From Corynebacterium variabile (GTDB lineage Bacteria; Actinomycetota; Actinomycetes; Mycobacteriales; Mycobacteriaceae): DNA of 64,000 nt. Where the stretch lies: positions 1 to 64,000 of the forward strand of contig NZ_BJNT01000011.1 in the NCBI RefSeq assembly GCF_006539825.1, read 5' to 3'. Of the stretch, positions 1 to 8,126 are shown piece after piece. The notes below the pieces were generated by a model. The model was not told where the DNA came from and did no database searches. It was given only the letters and a program-made list of their open reading frames with translations. Position 1 is the first letter of the stretch. Every line of letters begins with the position of its first letter. The position numbers and the translations under genes are program-made.

Positions 1-126
1 ATGCACCGTCTGTGCGGTGCGGGAATGAACTATAGCGGTTCCTCGCATTGGCCACAAACATGCAGGTCACCGGAACTACCGGGGCTCGGTGGCCACACCG
101 GAATCATCCCCTGGATGACATCTCTG

Positions 127-471
127 TCATTCTGTCTGCCATCCTGTGGCGCGATCACGGTCCCGTCCCGTGCCGGACGACGACTCGGCGACGATCTCCG
201 CCTTGAACCCGGCCGAGTTCTCCAACCATCCTGCGTAGTGGTCCGGCCCACCCACCCAGGGATAGCGCTCCTGATAGAGGGGACGCCATCCGTGTCGGCG
301 GGCCGCACCCACGATCTCATCGACCCTCGCCGGCGATCCCACCCCGAAGGCAAGGTGGTTCAGTCCCGGCGCCCGGCGGTCATGGTCCGGTCCGGAGATA
401 TTCGGGGACGTGGTCAGCGTGAGATACGGTCCACCGGCCGTCCACGACTCGACATGATGAAATCCACTCAT
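127..471 (-). pseudogene. VOC (glyoxalase/bleomycin-resistance) family protein, probably internally deleted
   Basis: The open frame is about 114 residues. It begins with the family's usual MSGFHHVE start but runs directly into SWTAGGPYLTLTTSP, which in related VOC proteins lies roughly 40 residues further on. The rest is typical: HDRR, GLNHLAF, the GGPDHYAGWLEN stretch and the FKAEIVAE end. So beta-alpha elements of the first half-domain seem to be missing in frame. VOC proteins are metal-dependent enzymes or binding proteins; no substrate can be given here. An ATG at 480 is an alternative start, closer to an AGAGGA Shine-Dalgarno. It could be a non-functional remnant or a shortened protein. 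The deletion is inferred from remembered family layout, not from an alignment. Confidence 0.55.
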
Positions 472-502
472 GGGCCCCATTCTTCCTCTGTGACGTGGGA
501 GT

Positions 503-533
503 TTGCACAGATGGGTAGGTGAGGTGCTACATT
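503..533 (+). promoter_or_regulatory. Candidate promoter of tRNA-Val
   Basis: A TTGCAC hexamer (503-508) and a TACATT -10 hexamer (528-533) are separated by 19 bases and lie about 17 bases before the mature tRNA. This is the expected place for the tRNA promoter. The -35 spacing is longer than ideal. Confidence 0.4.
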
Positions 534-549
534 TACTGCCGTTCCCGAG

Positions 550-621
550 AGTCCCATAGCTCAGTGGAAGAGCGTTCCGTTCACACCGGAAAGGTCGCTG
601 GTTCGAACCCAGTTGGGACTA
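550..621 (+). tRNA. tRNA-Val (anticodon CAC)
   Basis: A full cloverleaf can be folded by eye. The acceptor stem AGTCCCA (550-556) pairs with TGGGACT (614-620). The D stem is GCTC/GAGC and the anticodon stem TTCCG/CGGAA (575-579/587-591). The seven-base loop has CAC at 582-584, and the T arm is GCTGG-TTCGAAC-CCAGT. CAC reads the GUG valine codon, which is common in this GC-rich genome. The 3' CCA is not encoded (ACAG follows the stem), so it must be added after transcription. Confidence 0.95.
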
Positions 622-630
622 CAGTTCAGA

Positions 631-664
631 CGCCGTTGCCGGCCTACCGGCAACGGCGTTTTCT
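631..664 (+). terminator. Rho-independent terminator after tRNA-Val
   Basis: A perfect 12-bp stem (631-642 with 647-658) with a four-base loop is followed by a T-rich tail (TTTTCT). It lies 10 bases after the tRNA and closes that single-gene unit. Confidence 0.85.
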
Positions 665-724
665 GTATGCACACACCCAGCACGTACCCCCGTTTCCCGG
701 GTAATACCGACGAAGTCGACCGGG

Positions 725-756
725 TTGCCCTCCCCAGGGTGATACCCCGATAACAT
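725..756 (+). promoter_or_regulatory. aftC promoter, leaderless type
   Basis: A TAACAT -10 hexamer at 751-756 ends seven bases before the GTG start of aftC (764). No Shine-Dalgarno precedes the start, so the transcript is predicted to begin at or next to the start codon. TTGCCC at 725-730 is a poorly spaced -35 candidate. Confidence 0.5.
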
Positions 757-763
757 TCACGGC

Positions 764-2197
764 GTGACTGCCTCGACGACGACACCTTCCACAGAGCCCG
801 CGACCGCCCACCCCGCCCCCGTCAGTGGCGGCAAGGCATGCCGGATCCTGACCCGCGCCGCCTGGCCGCTGGCGATCATGACGCTCATCCACCGCGTCGT
901 CATCTCGCCACGCAACGATCGCCCGACCGATGACTTCACCACCGTCTGGTCCGCACTGAACAGGTTCGTCAACGGCACGGCCGTCTACGTCGAGGATTAC
1001 CACGCCAGCGACGACCCCCACTACCTCTACTCTCCCGGTGGCACTCTCCTGCTCAGCCCGATAGGCATGTTCTCCCAGAGCATGGGCCGCAATCTGCTCA
1101 TCCTGGCGGACGCAGCCTGCATTCTCCTGGCACTGGCTCTGCTCACTCTCCTGGTGGGACGCCGCCTCACCGGCCCGGTGCTTCCTGTCGCTGTCTTCCT
1201 GGTCTTCGCCACCGAGTCCGTGACGAACACCCTGCTGTTCTCGAACATCAACGGTGTCCTCTTCCTGCTCGAGGTCATCTTCCTCTGGCTGCTGCTCGTC
1301 GACCGCGGCCAGGCGTCCTGGAACATCCTGCGGGGACGCGGCGACCGCGCGGGTACCTCACCGGGTGCCCCGGGAATCCCCTGGGCAGGCATCATCGCCG
1401 GTGTCGCGCTCGGGCTGGCGATCACCGTGAAGCCGCAGTTCATCGTCGTGCTGTTCCTGCCGCTGGTGCGTCGTCAGTGGAGCATCCTGGTCTCCGGCAT
1501 CATCGTCCCGGTGGTCTTCACCGGTGTCGGCTGGCTTCTGGTGCCGGACACCGACACCTACGTCGACACCCTGCTGCCCTATCTCGGTGAGGTGCGCGAT
1601 TACGCGAACTCGGCGATCGCCGGCGTCGGCGCCCACTACGGGTGGCCCGGTGCGCTGGTCCTGGTCTGCCAGGCCCTGGCCGCCCTGTGCGTCGCCGTGG
1701 CCGTCCTCGGACTGCTGTGGTGGCGCAACTCCGACCCGTTCATGTGGGCGGCGACCTCCACCGCGGTACTGCTGGCCGGGGTCTTCCTCGTCAGCTCACT
1801 GGGCCAGATGTACTACTCCATGCTGCTGGTGCCGATGATCTTCACGGTGCTCTGCCGTCGCTCGGTGATGCACAGCGCCCTGATCTGGTTCGGTGTCTAC
1901 TGCTGCCTGACCTGGGATTCCTGGAAGTCCGACCGTTGGCCGAAGCTCGGCGAGATCCTCCATTACAGCTACGGGACTGTGGGGTGGAGCATCATCGTCG
2001 CAGCCTCCGCGGTCACCGTCACCGGCTGGCTGGTCGCCCGCCGGAAAGTGGGTGATCCGGTTGGTGCCGGCGCCCTGGTCCGCGATCTGCTGGGCTCCGG
2101 GGCCACGGACGGGGACGCCGGGAACAACTCGGCGTCCGACGGTGCTACACCTGGTAGTGACCAGACCACCGATCAGACTGCGAGGCACCGCCGATGA
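764..2197 (+). CDS. aftC: Arabinofuranosyltransferase AftC-like GT-C glycosyltransferase
   Basis: This 477-residue protein is a polytopic membrane protein of the GT87 (DUF2029) type. It adds alpha-1,3-branching arabinofuranose from decaprenylphosphoryl-arabinose to arabinogalactan on the outer side of the membrane. The sequence shows an Asp-Asp pair (D56, D57 in RPTDDFTT) in the first outer loop, the usual catalytic acid site of GT-C enzymes. It also shows PHYLYSPGG and some ten hydrophobic segments from about residue 100 to 440. The C-terminal 45 residues are polar and Thr/Asp-rich. The position directly before msrB and hemQ is the AftC locus of Corynebacterium. The start is GTG at 764, supported by the -10 element just upstream. 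The fold is certain; the exact linkage made rests on synteny. Confidence 0.8.
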   Translation: MTASTTTPSTEPATAHPAPVSGGKACRILTRAAWPLAIMTLIHRVVISPRNDRPTDDFTTVWSALNRFVNGTAVYVEDYHASDDPHYLYSPGGTLLLSPIGMFSQSMGRNLLILADAACILLALALLTLLVGRRLTGPVLPVAVFLVFATESVTNTLLFSNINGVLFLLEVIFLWLLLVDRGQASWNILRGRGDRAGTSPGAPGIPWAGIIAGVALGLAITVKPQFIVVLFLPLVRRQWSILVSGIIVPVVFTGVGWLLVPDTDTYVDTLLPYLGEVRDYANSAIAGVGAHYGWPGALVLVCQALAALCVAVAVLGLLWWRNSDPFMWAATSTAVLLAGVFLVSSLGQMYYSMLLVPMIFTVLCRRSVMHSALIWFGVYCCLTWDSWKSDRWPKLGEILHYSYGTVGWSIIVAASAVTVTGWLVARRKVGDPVGAGALVRDLLGSGATDGDAGNNSASDGATPGSDQTTDQTARHRR

Positions 2198-2625
2198 GTG
2201 ATTTCAACCTGTCAGACGGAGAGTTCACGGACTTCTCCGCCCTGTCCGACGAGCAGTGGCGACAGCGACTGGAGCCGGACTCCTACCAGGTGCTGCGTCA
2301 TGCGGCCACGGAGCGGCCCTTCAGTCACGAGTACACGGACGCCGAGACCGAGGGGGTCTACGTCTGCCGCGGCTGTGGCACGGAGCTGTTCCGCTCCACG
2401 GAGAAGTTCCACTCCCACTGCGGGTGGCCGTCCTTCTTCGACCCGGCGGACTCCGACGCCGTCATCGAGAAGGTCGACGATTCCCTGGGTGTGAGAAGGA
2501 CCGAGGTGCTCTGCGCCACCTGTGGCGGGCACCTCGGCCATGTGTTCTCCGGTGAGGGCTACGAGACCCCCACCGACCTGCGCTACTGCATCAACGGGCT
2601 CGCACTCGAGCTCCGGGAGAAGTAG
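2194..2625 (+). CDS. msrB: Peptide-methionine (R)-S-oxide reductase MsrB
   Basis: This 143-residue single-domain MsrB reduces methionine-R-sulfoxide in proteins, using thioredoxin as electron source, in the cytoplasm. Two CxxC pairs (C58/C61 in CRGCG and C107/C110 in CATCG) form the structural zinc site. The catalytic cysteine is C132 in RYCINGLAL, and the HCGWPSF and GGHLGHVF motifs are present. The ATG overlaps the aftC stop by four bases, so the two are probably translated from one message. Its end faces hemQ across a 25-base gap with no clear hairpin. Confidence 0.96.
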   Translation: MSDFNLSDGEFTDFSALSDEQWRQRLEPDSYQVLRHAATERPFSHEYTDAETEGVYVCRGCGTELFRSTEKFHSHCGWPSFFDPADSDAVIEKVDDSLGVRRTEVLCATCGGHLGHVFSGEGYETPTDLRYCINGLALELREK

Positions 2626-2650
2626 CCCGGGACGATTCCGGTCACCGGGC

Positions 2651-3370
2651 TCAGGGGAGCTCGGTGATGAAGGTGGTGAGGTCCTCCGGGTCACCGTTGA
2701 CGCGGCGTCCGGTGAAGAAGGGGATCTCCTCACGGACGTGGCGGCGGGCCTCGGTGTAGCGCATCTGGTACATCAGGTCCACGATGCGGTCGAGGGTCGG
2801 CGACTCGAAGGCGAGGATCCACTCGTAGTCACCGAGGGCGAAGGCGGGGACGGTGTTCGCCCGGACCTCGTCGAAACCGCGGGCGGCCATGCCGTGCTCG
2901 GCGAGGATGGTGCGCCGCTCCTTGTCGGGCAACAGGTACCAGTCGTAGGACCGCACGAAGGGGTACACGGCGATCCAGTCACCGGGCTCCTCCCCCATGA
3001 TGAACGACGGCAGGTGGGACTTGTTGAACTCCGCCGGTCGGTGCAGGGCGGAGTTCGACCAGTACCCGTCGCAGACCTGGCCGAGGCGGGTCTCCTTGAG
3101 GAACCGGCGGTAGGCGCGCTGCAGGTCGTCAAACTTCTCGGCGTGCCACCAGATCATCAGGTCGGCCTCGGCGCGCTGGGCGGTGAGGTCGTAGACACCA
3201 CGGACGGTGAGTTCCTCGTCGTCGTAGGACGCCAGGAACTCGGCGAACTCCGCGGCGATCTCGGCACGGGCGGCGTCCTCGACGGGCAGTTCACCCTTGC
3301 GGACCGTGAACACGGACCACATGGTGTACTGCAGCTTCTCATTGAGTGCCTTGAAATTCAGCTTGGACAT
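2651..3370 (-). CDS. hemQ: Coproheme decarboxylase HemQ (ChdC)
   Basis: This 239-residue protein of the chlorite-dismutase fold performs the last step of the coproporphyrin-dependent haem pathway. It oxidatively decarboxylates two propionates of coproheme III to give haem b. Family features seen are the opening LQYTMWSVF, DLMIWWHAEKFDDLQ, the SFIMGEEPGDWIAVYPFVRS block with YDWYLLP, and the MRYTEARRHVREEIPFFTGR segment near the haem pocket. The frame stays open far upstream into hemY, but the ATG at 3370 has a good Shine-Dalgarno (CAGGAG) and gives the family length. It lies 11 bases after hemY in a hemE-hemY-hemQ operon. Confidence 0.95.
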   Translation of the reverse strand: MSKLNFKALNEKLQYTMWSVFTVRKGELPVEDAARAEIAAEFAEFLASYDDEELTVRGVYDLTAQRAEADLMIWWHAEKFDDLQRAYRRFLKETRLGQVCDGYWSNSALHRPAEFNKSHLPSFIMGEEPGDWIAVYPFVRSYDWYLLPDKERRTILAEHGMAARGFDEVRANTVPAFALGDYEWILAFESPTLDRIVDLMYQMRYTEARRHVREEIPFFTGRRVNGDPEDLTTFITELP

Positions 3371-3381
3371 GTTTCTCCTGG

Positions 3382-4809
3382 TCAGGATTGTGAAAGGTCG
3401 TCGATGATCTTGAGTGCGGCGTCGCGCCCGGAGTCGGCGCAGGCGGGGACACCCACGCCCTGCAGTACCGATCCGGCCAGTGCCACCCGGGGACTGTCGG
3501 CGAGGACGTCGCGCACCGCGGTGATCCGGTCGAGGTGGCCCTCGCCGTAGCTGGGCAGGCCGCCCCACCAGCGCTGGACGAAGGTCTCCACCGGCCGGGC
3601 GGTGAATCCGGTGACGGTGGCGAGGTCCTCCACGGCGTAGCCGATGAGGGTCCGGTCGTCGGCGTCGACGAGGCTGGCGTCGGCCAGGGTGCCGAAGCTC
3701 GCCCGCACGAACGCCCCACCCCGTTCGGCCAGGTGCGGCCATTTGCGGGAGGAGAAAGTGAACGCCTTGGCGTGGACGCCCGGGGCATCCGTCCCGAGCA
3801 GGACACCACTGTTCTGCGGCAGTCCGTCGTCGGTGTCGAAACGCATGCCCACGACCACCGAACTCGCCAGGTCGATACCGCCGAGCAGGGTACCGGCTTC
3901 CGGGGCAACGTCACCCAGCAGGACGGCGGCCGTGGGGGCCGGGGTGGCGACGACGACGGCGTCGACTTCCCCGACGGGCTCCAGCCAGAACCGTCCGCGC
4001 CACCGGCTCACCGACTCGACCTGGGTGTTGAGACGGATATCGGCGTCGGCGTCCTCGGCCAGGGCGCGGATCAGTGCGCGGTAGCCGTGGACGAAACTGT
4101 TGAACACCGGTGCGGGCTTCTCACCGGTCGCGGCGAGGGAGCGCGCGGCGTCCTCCCGCTCAGCCAGCAGTCGGGATACCGCGGTGGACAGCCGTACCGG
4201 TTCCCCGGCGGACGCCAGGTCATCGAAGACCGCGGCGAGGGCGGGGACGGTGGCCCGCAGCCCGAGGGAGTCGGCGGACGCCGAGTAGACACCGCCCAGC
4301 ATCGGTGAGACAAGCCGGGCGACGGCGTCCCCCCCGTAGCGTGACCGCACCAGTGTGCCGACGTTGACGTCGTCACCGACGGACCAGGCGAGCGGCTCGG
4401 CGGTGGCTTCGGCGTCGATGCGTGCGGCGGTCTCCGCGGAGACGATGCCGGCGACATCGGCGCCCCGCGCGGGGATGCCCATGATGGTACGGGCCGGGGC
4501 GTCCACCATCTGCCCGTCGACGTAGAAACAGCTGTGCAGTCCGGAGGGGACGCGCAGTTCCGCGGAGAGCCCGAGCTCGTCGACGAGTGCGGCGAGCCCG
4601 GTCCGGCGGGTGAGGAAGGCCTCGGCGCCCATGTCGACGGGACCGTCGGCGAAGTCCACGGTCTTGAGCTTGCCGCCGAGCCGGTCATAGGCCTCGAGGA
4701 CGAGGATGTCGGCGTCCGCACCGAGCTGCCGCCGCAGGGTCCGGGCGGCGGTGAGACCGGAGACGCCGCCCCCGATCACGGCGATGGTCGGCGCAGTCGG
4801 GGAAGTCAC
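3382..4809 (-). CDS. hemY: Coproporphyrinogen III oxidase (HemY/CgoX type, FAD-dependent)
   Basis: The 475-residue flavoprotein begins with a classic FAD-binding Rossmann motif (VIGGGVSGLTAAR, about residues 11-23), followed by LEAYDRLGGK. In actinobacteria with HemQ, this enzyme oxidises coproporphyrinogen III to coproporphyrin III rather than acting on protoporphyrinogen. It is often annotated protoporphyrinogen oxidase (hemG/hemY). The C-terminal FAD segment (ALAGSVLQGVGVPACADSGRDAA) is complete. Its ATG overlaps the hemE stop by four bases. The substrate assignment follows from the neighbouring hemQ and is inference. Confidence 0.93.
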   Translation of the reverse strand: MTSPTAPTIAVIGGGVSGLTAARTLRRQLGADADILVLEAYDRLGGKLKTVDFADGPVDMGAEAFLTRRTGLAALVDELGLSAELRVPSGLHSCFYVDGQMVDAPARTIMGIPARGADVAGIVSAETAARIDAEATAEPLAWSVGDDVNVGTLVRSRYGGDAVARLVSPMLGGVYSASADSLGLRATVPALAAVFDDLASAGEPVRLSTAVSRLLAEREDAARSLAATGEKPAPVFNSFVHGYRALIRALAEDADADIRLNTQVESVSRWRGRFWLEPVGEVDAVVVATPAPTAAVLLGDVAPEAGTLLGGIDLASSVVVGMRFDTDDGLPQNSGVLLGTDAPGVHAKAFTFSSRKWPHLAERGGAFVRASFGTLADASLVDADDRTLIGYAVEDLATVTGFTARPVETFVQRWWGGLPSYGEGHLDRITAVRDVLADSPRVALAGSVLQGVGVPACADSGRDAALKIIDDLSQS

Positions 4810-5951
4810 AGCGCATGCACCTCCGCGAAGGCGCGGGTGATGGCGTCCGGGTCAGTTTCCGGCAGTACGCCGTGACCCAGATTGAAGATGTGGCCGGTGG
4901 CGTTGCCTGCCGCGATGGCGGCATCGCCCTCAGCGCAGATCCGACGCACATGCCCGGCGATGACCTCGGGGCCGGCGAGCAGGACTGCCGGGTCCAGGTT
5001 GCCCTGGATCGCACGCGGGACACGCAGGCCACGGTCACGCAGATCCGCGGTCACCCGGGCGGCGGCGACGTCCAGCGGGGTCTTCCAGTCGACTCCGATG
5101 ATGTCCGGGCCGACGGCGGCCATCTCGCCGAGCAGTTCGGCGGTGTTGACCCCGAAGTGGATCATCGGCACACCGTAGGGTCGCACGGCGTCGAAGATGC
5201 GCTGCGAGTACGGGGCCACGAACTCCCGGTAGTCCTTCAGTGAGAGGAACCCGGCCCAGGAGTCGAAGAGCTGGAGGGCGTCGATGCCGGCCTCGAGCTG
5301 GGTGCGCAGGAAGGTGATGACCGTGGGGGTCAGCTTCTCCATCAGTGCGTGCCATGTCTGCGGCTCGGAGTACATCAGCGACTTGGTGATGCCGTGGTTC
5401 TTTGAGGGGCCTCCCTCGATGAGGTAGGACGCCAGGGTGAACGGGGCACCGGCGAAACCGATGAGCACCTGGTCGTCCCGCAGCTCGTCGAGCACTCCCC
5501 CGATGCCCTCGACCACCGACTCCAGCTGACCGGGCTCCACGGTGGGCAGCGCGGCGATATCAGCCGGGGTGCGCACCGGATGCTCCAGCACCGGGCCACG
5601 GCCGGGGACGATGTCGACGGCGACACCGGCGGCCTTGAGCGGGACGACAATGTCGGAGAAGAGGATCGCGGCGTCGGCGTCATGGCGGCGGACCGGCTGC
5701 AGGGTGATCTCGGAGAGGAGATCGGGGCGGAAGCAGGAGTCGAGCATCTCCACCCCGGCGCGCAGTTCGCGGTACTCGGGGAGTGAGCGTCCTGCCTGGC
5801 GCATCATCCACACGGGTCGCCGGGAGGGGGTTCCTCCGGCGGCTGCGACAAGGAAGGGAGCGTCCGGTGCGGCACGGCGTGCGGCGGTAGCGGCGGCGAG
5901 GCCGGCGTCGGTCGGGTTCGCGTCTGGGCTGGCTGAAGTCGGCAGAGTCAC
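4806..5951 (-). CDS. hemE: Uroporphyrinogen decarboxylase HemE
   Basis: This 381-residue cytoplasmic enzyme converts uroporphyrinogen III to coproporphyrinogen III by removing four acetate carboxyls. The signature RQAGRSLPEYR (from residue 51) carries the catalytic arginines. GFAGAPFTLASYLIEGG, FDSWAG and IHFGVN are also present, as is the end motif NLGHGVLPETDP. The N-terminal 40 residues are Ala/Pro-rich and not conserved. The start is GTG at 5951, chosen because a CATAAT -10 element ends eight bases before it. It is first in the operon hemE-hemY-hemQ. Confidence 0.95.
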   Translation of the reverse strand: MTLPTSASPDANPTDAGLAAATAARRAAPDAPFLVAAAGGTPSRRPVWMMRQAGRSLPEYRELRAGVEMLDSCFRPDLLSEITLQPVRRHDADAAILFSDIVVPLKAAGVAVDIVPGRGPVLEHPVRTPADIAALPTVEPGQLESVVEGIGGVLDELRDDQVLIGFAGAPFTLASYLIEGGPSKNHGITKSLMYSEPQTWHALMEKLTPTVITFLRTQLEAGIDALQLFDSWAGFLSLKDYREFVAPYSQRIFDAVRPYGVPMIHFGVNTAELLGEMAAVGPDIIGVDWKTPLDVAAARVTADLRDRGLRVPRAIQGNLDPAVLLAGPEVIAGHVRRICAEGDAAIAAGNATGHIFNLGHGVLPETDPDAITRAFAEVHAL

Positions 5952-5959
5952 AGTCTCCG

Positions 5960-5965
5960 ATTATG
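5960..5965 (-). promoter_or_regulatory. hemE -10 element, leaderless type
   Basis: CATAAT on the minus strand ends eight bases before the GTG of hemE and no ribosome binding site precedes that codon. This predicts a leaderless hem operon transcript. The gene DUF3000 starts about 100 bases away on the other strand, so the region holds a divergent promoter pair. Confidence 0.45.
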
Positions 5966-6047
5966 CCCCCGGACGGCGGTGTGGGTGTACCCGTCACCGA
6001 CTCCGGGGGGTTCGGCGCGCCTACCCCTGTTTGGCGACCTGCACCGA

Positions 6048-6053
6048 TAGTGT
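6048..6053 (+). promoter_or_regulatory. DUF3000 gene -10 element, leaderless type
   Basis: TAGTGT ends seven bases before the GTG at 6061, with no Shine-Dalgarno in between. It supports that GTG as the true start of the DUF3000 gene, although the frame stays open far upstream. Confidence 0.4.
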
Positions 6054-6060
6054 GCCGGTT

Positions 6061-6741
6061 GTGAGTCCAGACAGTTCAGCAGACACCGTCACCACTGACA
6101 CCACTGACACCACTGACACCACTGACACCACTGACACCCCTTCCACCGATGCCCCCGTGAGCTTCCGGGAGGCCGTGGAGTCGATGGCCGCTGCGGATCT
6201 CCGGGCGGGGATATCGCTGACGGACATCAGGGCACCCCAGCGGCTTGCCCCGTACAGCCACGCCGTCGGCCTGGAGGTCGACCGGATCACCGCGGCACAG
6301 CAGGCCGACGGTTGGGTCGGTGACGGGGACGGGGACGCGTTCGGCCGCCTGATCCTGCTGCATGACCCGGCCGGCGACGAGGGCCCGGGACTGATGCGTC
6401 TGGTGGCCTACATCCAGGCGGACATGGATGCGGCGACGGTCGGGGACCCGTTGCTGCCGGACGTCGCGTGGGAGTGGCTGACCGACGGCCTCGACGGCCA
6501 GCTGTCCGGCCCGGGGGTGGGCTACAAGGACCTGGGGGGAACGGTGACGTCGACGACCTCGGTGCGCCACGGGGACATCGGGGGTCCACCACGGGCACAC
6601 CAGCTGGAGATGCGGGCGTCCTGGAGTGCGACGGGAACGGACCTGTCCGGACATGTGGCGGCGTTCTCCGAGGTCCTGGCCTCGGTCGCGGGTCTCCCCC
6701 CTGCGGGAGTGGCGGCCCTGCCCTCCCGGGGTGGACACTGA
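6061..6741 (+). CDS. DUF3000 family protein
   Basis: The protein has 226 residues. The core (FREAVESMAAADLRAGISLTDIRAPQRLAPYSHAVGLEV onward) is the actinobacterial DUF3000 domain, and its function is unknown. It is cytoplasmic, with no signal or membrane segment. The first 25 residues contain a (TDT)n stretch encoded by a nine-base tandem repeat, outside the conserved domain. It sits five bases before the RNase D gene and is probably co-transcribed with it, an arrangement shared by Corynebacterium and Mycobacterium. The start at GTG 6061 is supported by a -10 hexamer. Confidence 0.8.
   Translation: MSPDSSADTVTTDTTDTTDTTDTTDTPSTDAPVSFREAVESMAAADLRAGISLTDIRAPQRLAPYSHAVGLEVDRITAAQQADGWVGDGDGDAFGRLILLHDPAGDEGPGLMRLVAYIQADMDAATVGDPLLPDVAWEWLTDGLDGQLSGPGVGYKDLGGTVTSTTSVRHGDIGGPPRAHQLEMRASWSATGTDLSGHVAAFSEVLASVAGLPPAGVAALPSRGGH
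6091..6135 (+). repeat. Five perfect copies of a 9-base repeat (ACCACTGAC) in the DUF3000 gene
   Basis: Five head-to-tail copies of ACCACTGAC encode alternating Thr-Asp-Thr units near the N-terminus. Because the unit is nine bases, copy-number change would keep the reading frame. Confidence 0.95.
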
Positions 6742-6746
6742 ATCCC

Positions 6747-8126
6747 GTGGAGAACACCGCAGACAACCTGACTGACACCCGCTACCTCGCCTCCCCCCGG
6801 GAAGGACTGCCCCCACTCGCCGACACCTCTGATGCCGTCGCCGACGTGGCCGAGGTGCTGGCCACCGGATCGGGCCCGGTCGCGGTGGACACCGAGCGCG
6901 CCTCCGGCTTCCGGTTCGACGACCGCGCCTGGCTGGTGCAGCTGCGGCGTGCGGGGGCGGGGACACACCTGGTGGACCCGGCGGTGGTGCCGGACGCCGG
7001 GGAGCTGCTGGCGCCGGTGTTGAACGACCTGCCGTGGGTACTGCATGCCGCGCACACGGACCTGCCGGCGTTGACGACGCTGGGGTGGCACACTCCCCTG
7101 CTGCATGACACGCAGATCGCCGGCCGGCTGCTCGGCTTCGGGCAGATCGGCCTGGCCGGGATGCTGGAGGAACTGCTGGGGGTGACGGTGGCCAAGGACA
7201 AGGGCCGTGAGGACTGGTCCGCCCGACCGTTGCCGACAGACATGCTGACCTACGCCGCGCTGGACGTGGAACTGCTCGTCGAACTGCTGGCCACGGCCAT
7301 GTCCCGGCTGCGGCGTCGTAGTGAGGCCGAGGGGCTTGACCGTGTCGGCTGGTACCGGCAGGAATGTGACCACGTCAGTGCGGACTGGTCCCGGCCGGTG
7401 CAGGCCCAGGACTGGACACGACTGCGGGGCATCGGCGCCGTGCGTGACCCCCGCGGACTGGAGATGGCCCGTCGGCTCACCGATATCCGTACCGAGGTGG
7501 CGCGACGCCGCGACACTCCCCCGGAGAAGGTGCTGAGGTCCTCGGTGATCGTGGACATGGCCCGCGCACCGTACCAGGCCGAGGACATGCTCCGTTCGGG
7601 ACGCGGTGACTCCCGCCGCGGCGTCCGCCACGGCGGACGGGGACGGTCCGGTGGACGCCAGGGCCCGCAGATGTCCCGAGAACTGCAGGCCCGCCTGGTG
7701 GCCGGGGTGCGCGATGCACTGTCGGTGGATGCTGCGGTGCTGCCGGACCGGCCTCGGAGCCCCAGAGGACGCCCGGACCACCGCACCTGGGCGAAGGACT
7801 ACCCGGTGGCGGGTCGGCTGGCCTCCGGTTTCCGGACCGCGGTCGACGACCTCGCCGAACGGCTGGACCTGCACCCGTCGGAACTCGTCGTCTCAGCCTC
7901 GGTGCGTTCGGTGGCCTGGGACGCCGCCCAGCTGCTCGAGACGCTGGACGCCGGGCAGGCGTCCGGCTACGCCGAGGACCCCGTCGGATGGGCCGAGGAC
8001 GCCATGGGCAGTCTTCTTACCGCGCAGGACGCCCGGGCATGGCAGTCAGACCTGCTGATCCCGGCGCTACTTCCCGTGATCGCCGAAGAGATGCCCTGCC
8101 CAGTCGAGGACGCGACGGACGACTGA
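6747..8126 (+). CDS. rnd: Ribonuclease D-like 3'-5' exonuclease with HRDC domain
   Basis: This 459-residue protein has a DEDDy exonuclease domain followed by an HRDC domain, as in RNase D, which trims the 3' ends of tRNA and other small RNAs. The acidic residues are visible: D and E in VAVDTERASG (about residues 45-55), D in HAAHTDLPAL, and the Y/D pair in YAALDVELL. The HRDC segment lies around EMARRLTDIRTEVARRRDTPP. A basic Arg/Gly-rich linker (about residues 290-310) follows. GTG at 6747 lies five bases after DUF3000. Its last 60 bases overlap the 3' end of dxs on the opposite strand. Confidence 0.9.
   Translation: MENTADNLTDTRYLASPREGLPPLADTSDAVADVAEVLATGSGPVAVDTERASGFRFDDRAWLVQLRRAGAGTHLVDPAVVPDAGELLAPVLNDLPWVLHAAHTDLPALTTLGWHTPLLHDTQIAGRLLGFGQIGLAGMLEELLGVTVAKDKGREDWSARPLPTDMLTYAALDVELLVELLATAMSRLRRRSEAEGLDRVGWYRQECDHVSADWSRPVQAQDWTRLRGIGAVRDPRGLEMARRLTDIRTEVARRRDTPPEKVLRSSVIVDMARAPYQAEDMLRSGRGDSRRGVRHGGRGRSGGRQGPQMSRELQARLVAGVRDALSVDAAVLPDRPRSPRGRPDHRTWAKDYPVAGRLASGFRTAVDDLAERLDLHPSELVVSASVRSVAWDAAQLLETLDAGQASGYAEDPVGWAEDAMGSLLTAQDARAWQSDLLIPALLPVIAEEMPCPVEDATDD

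Noticed and set aside
1-126. Possible start of another gene at the left edge
   Set aside because: The open frame from position 1 is a shadow running across the VOC gene; no domain or start signal can be supported in this stretch.
2651-3742. Longer form of hemQ (363 codons) starting inside hemY
   Set aside because: Extra N-terminal sequence is a shadow of hemY; a strong ribosome site and the family start are at 3370.
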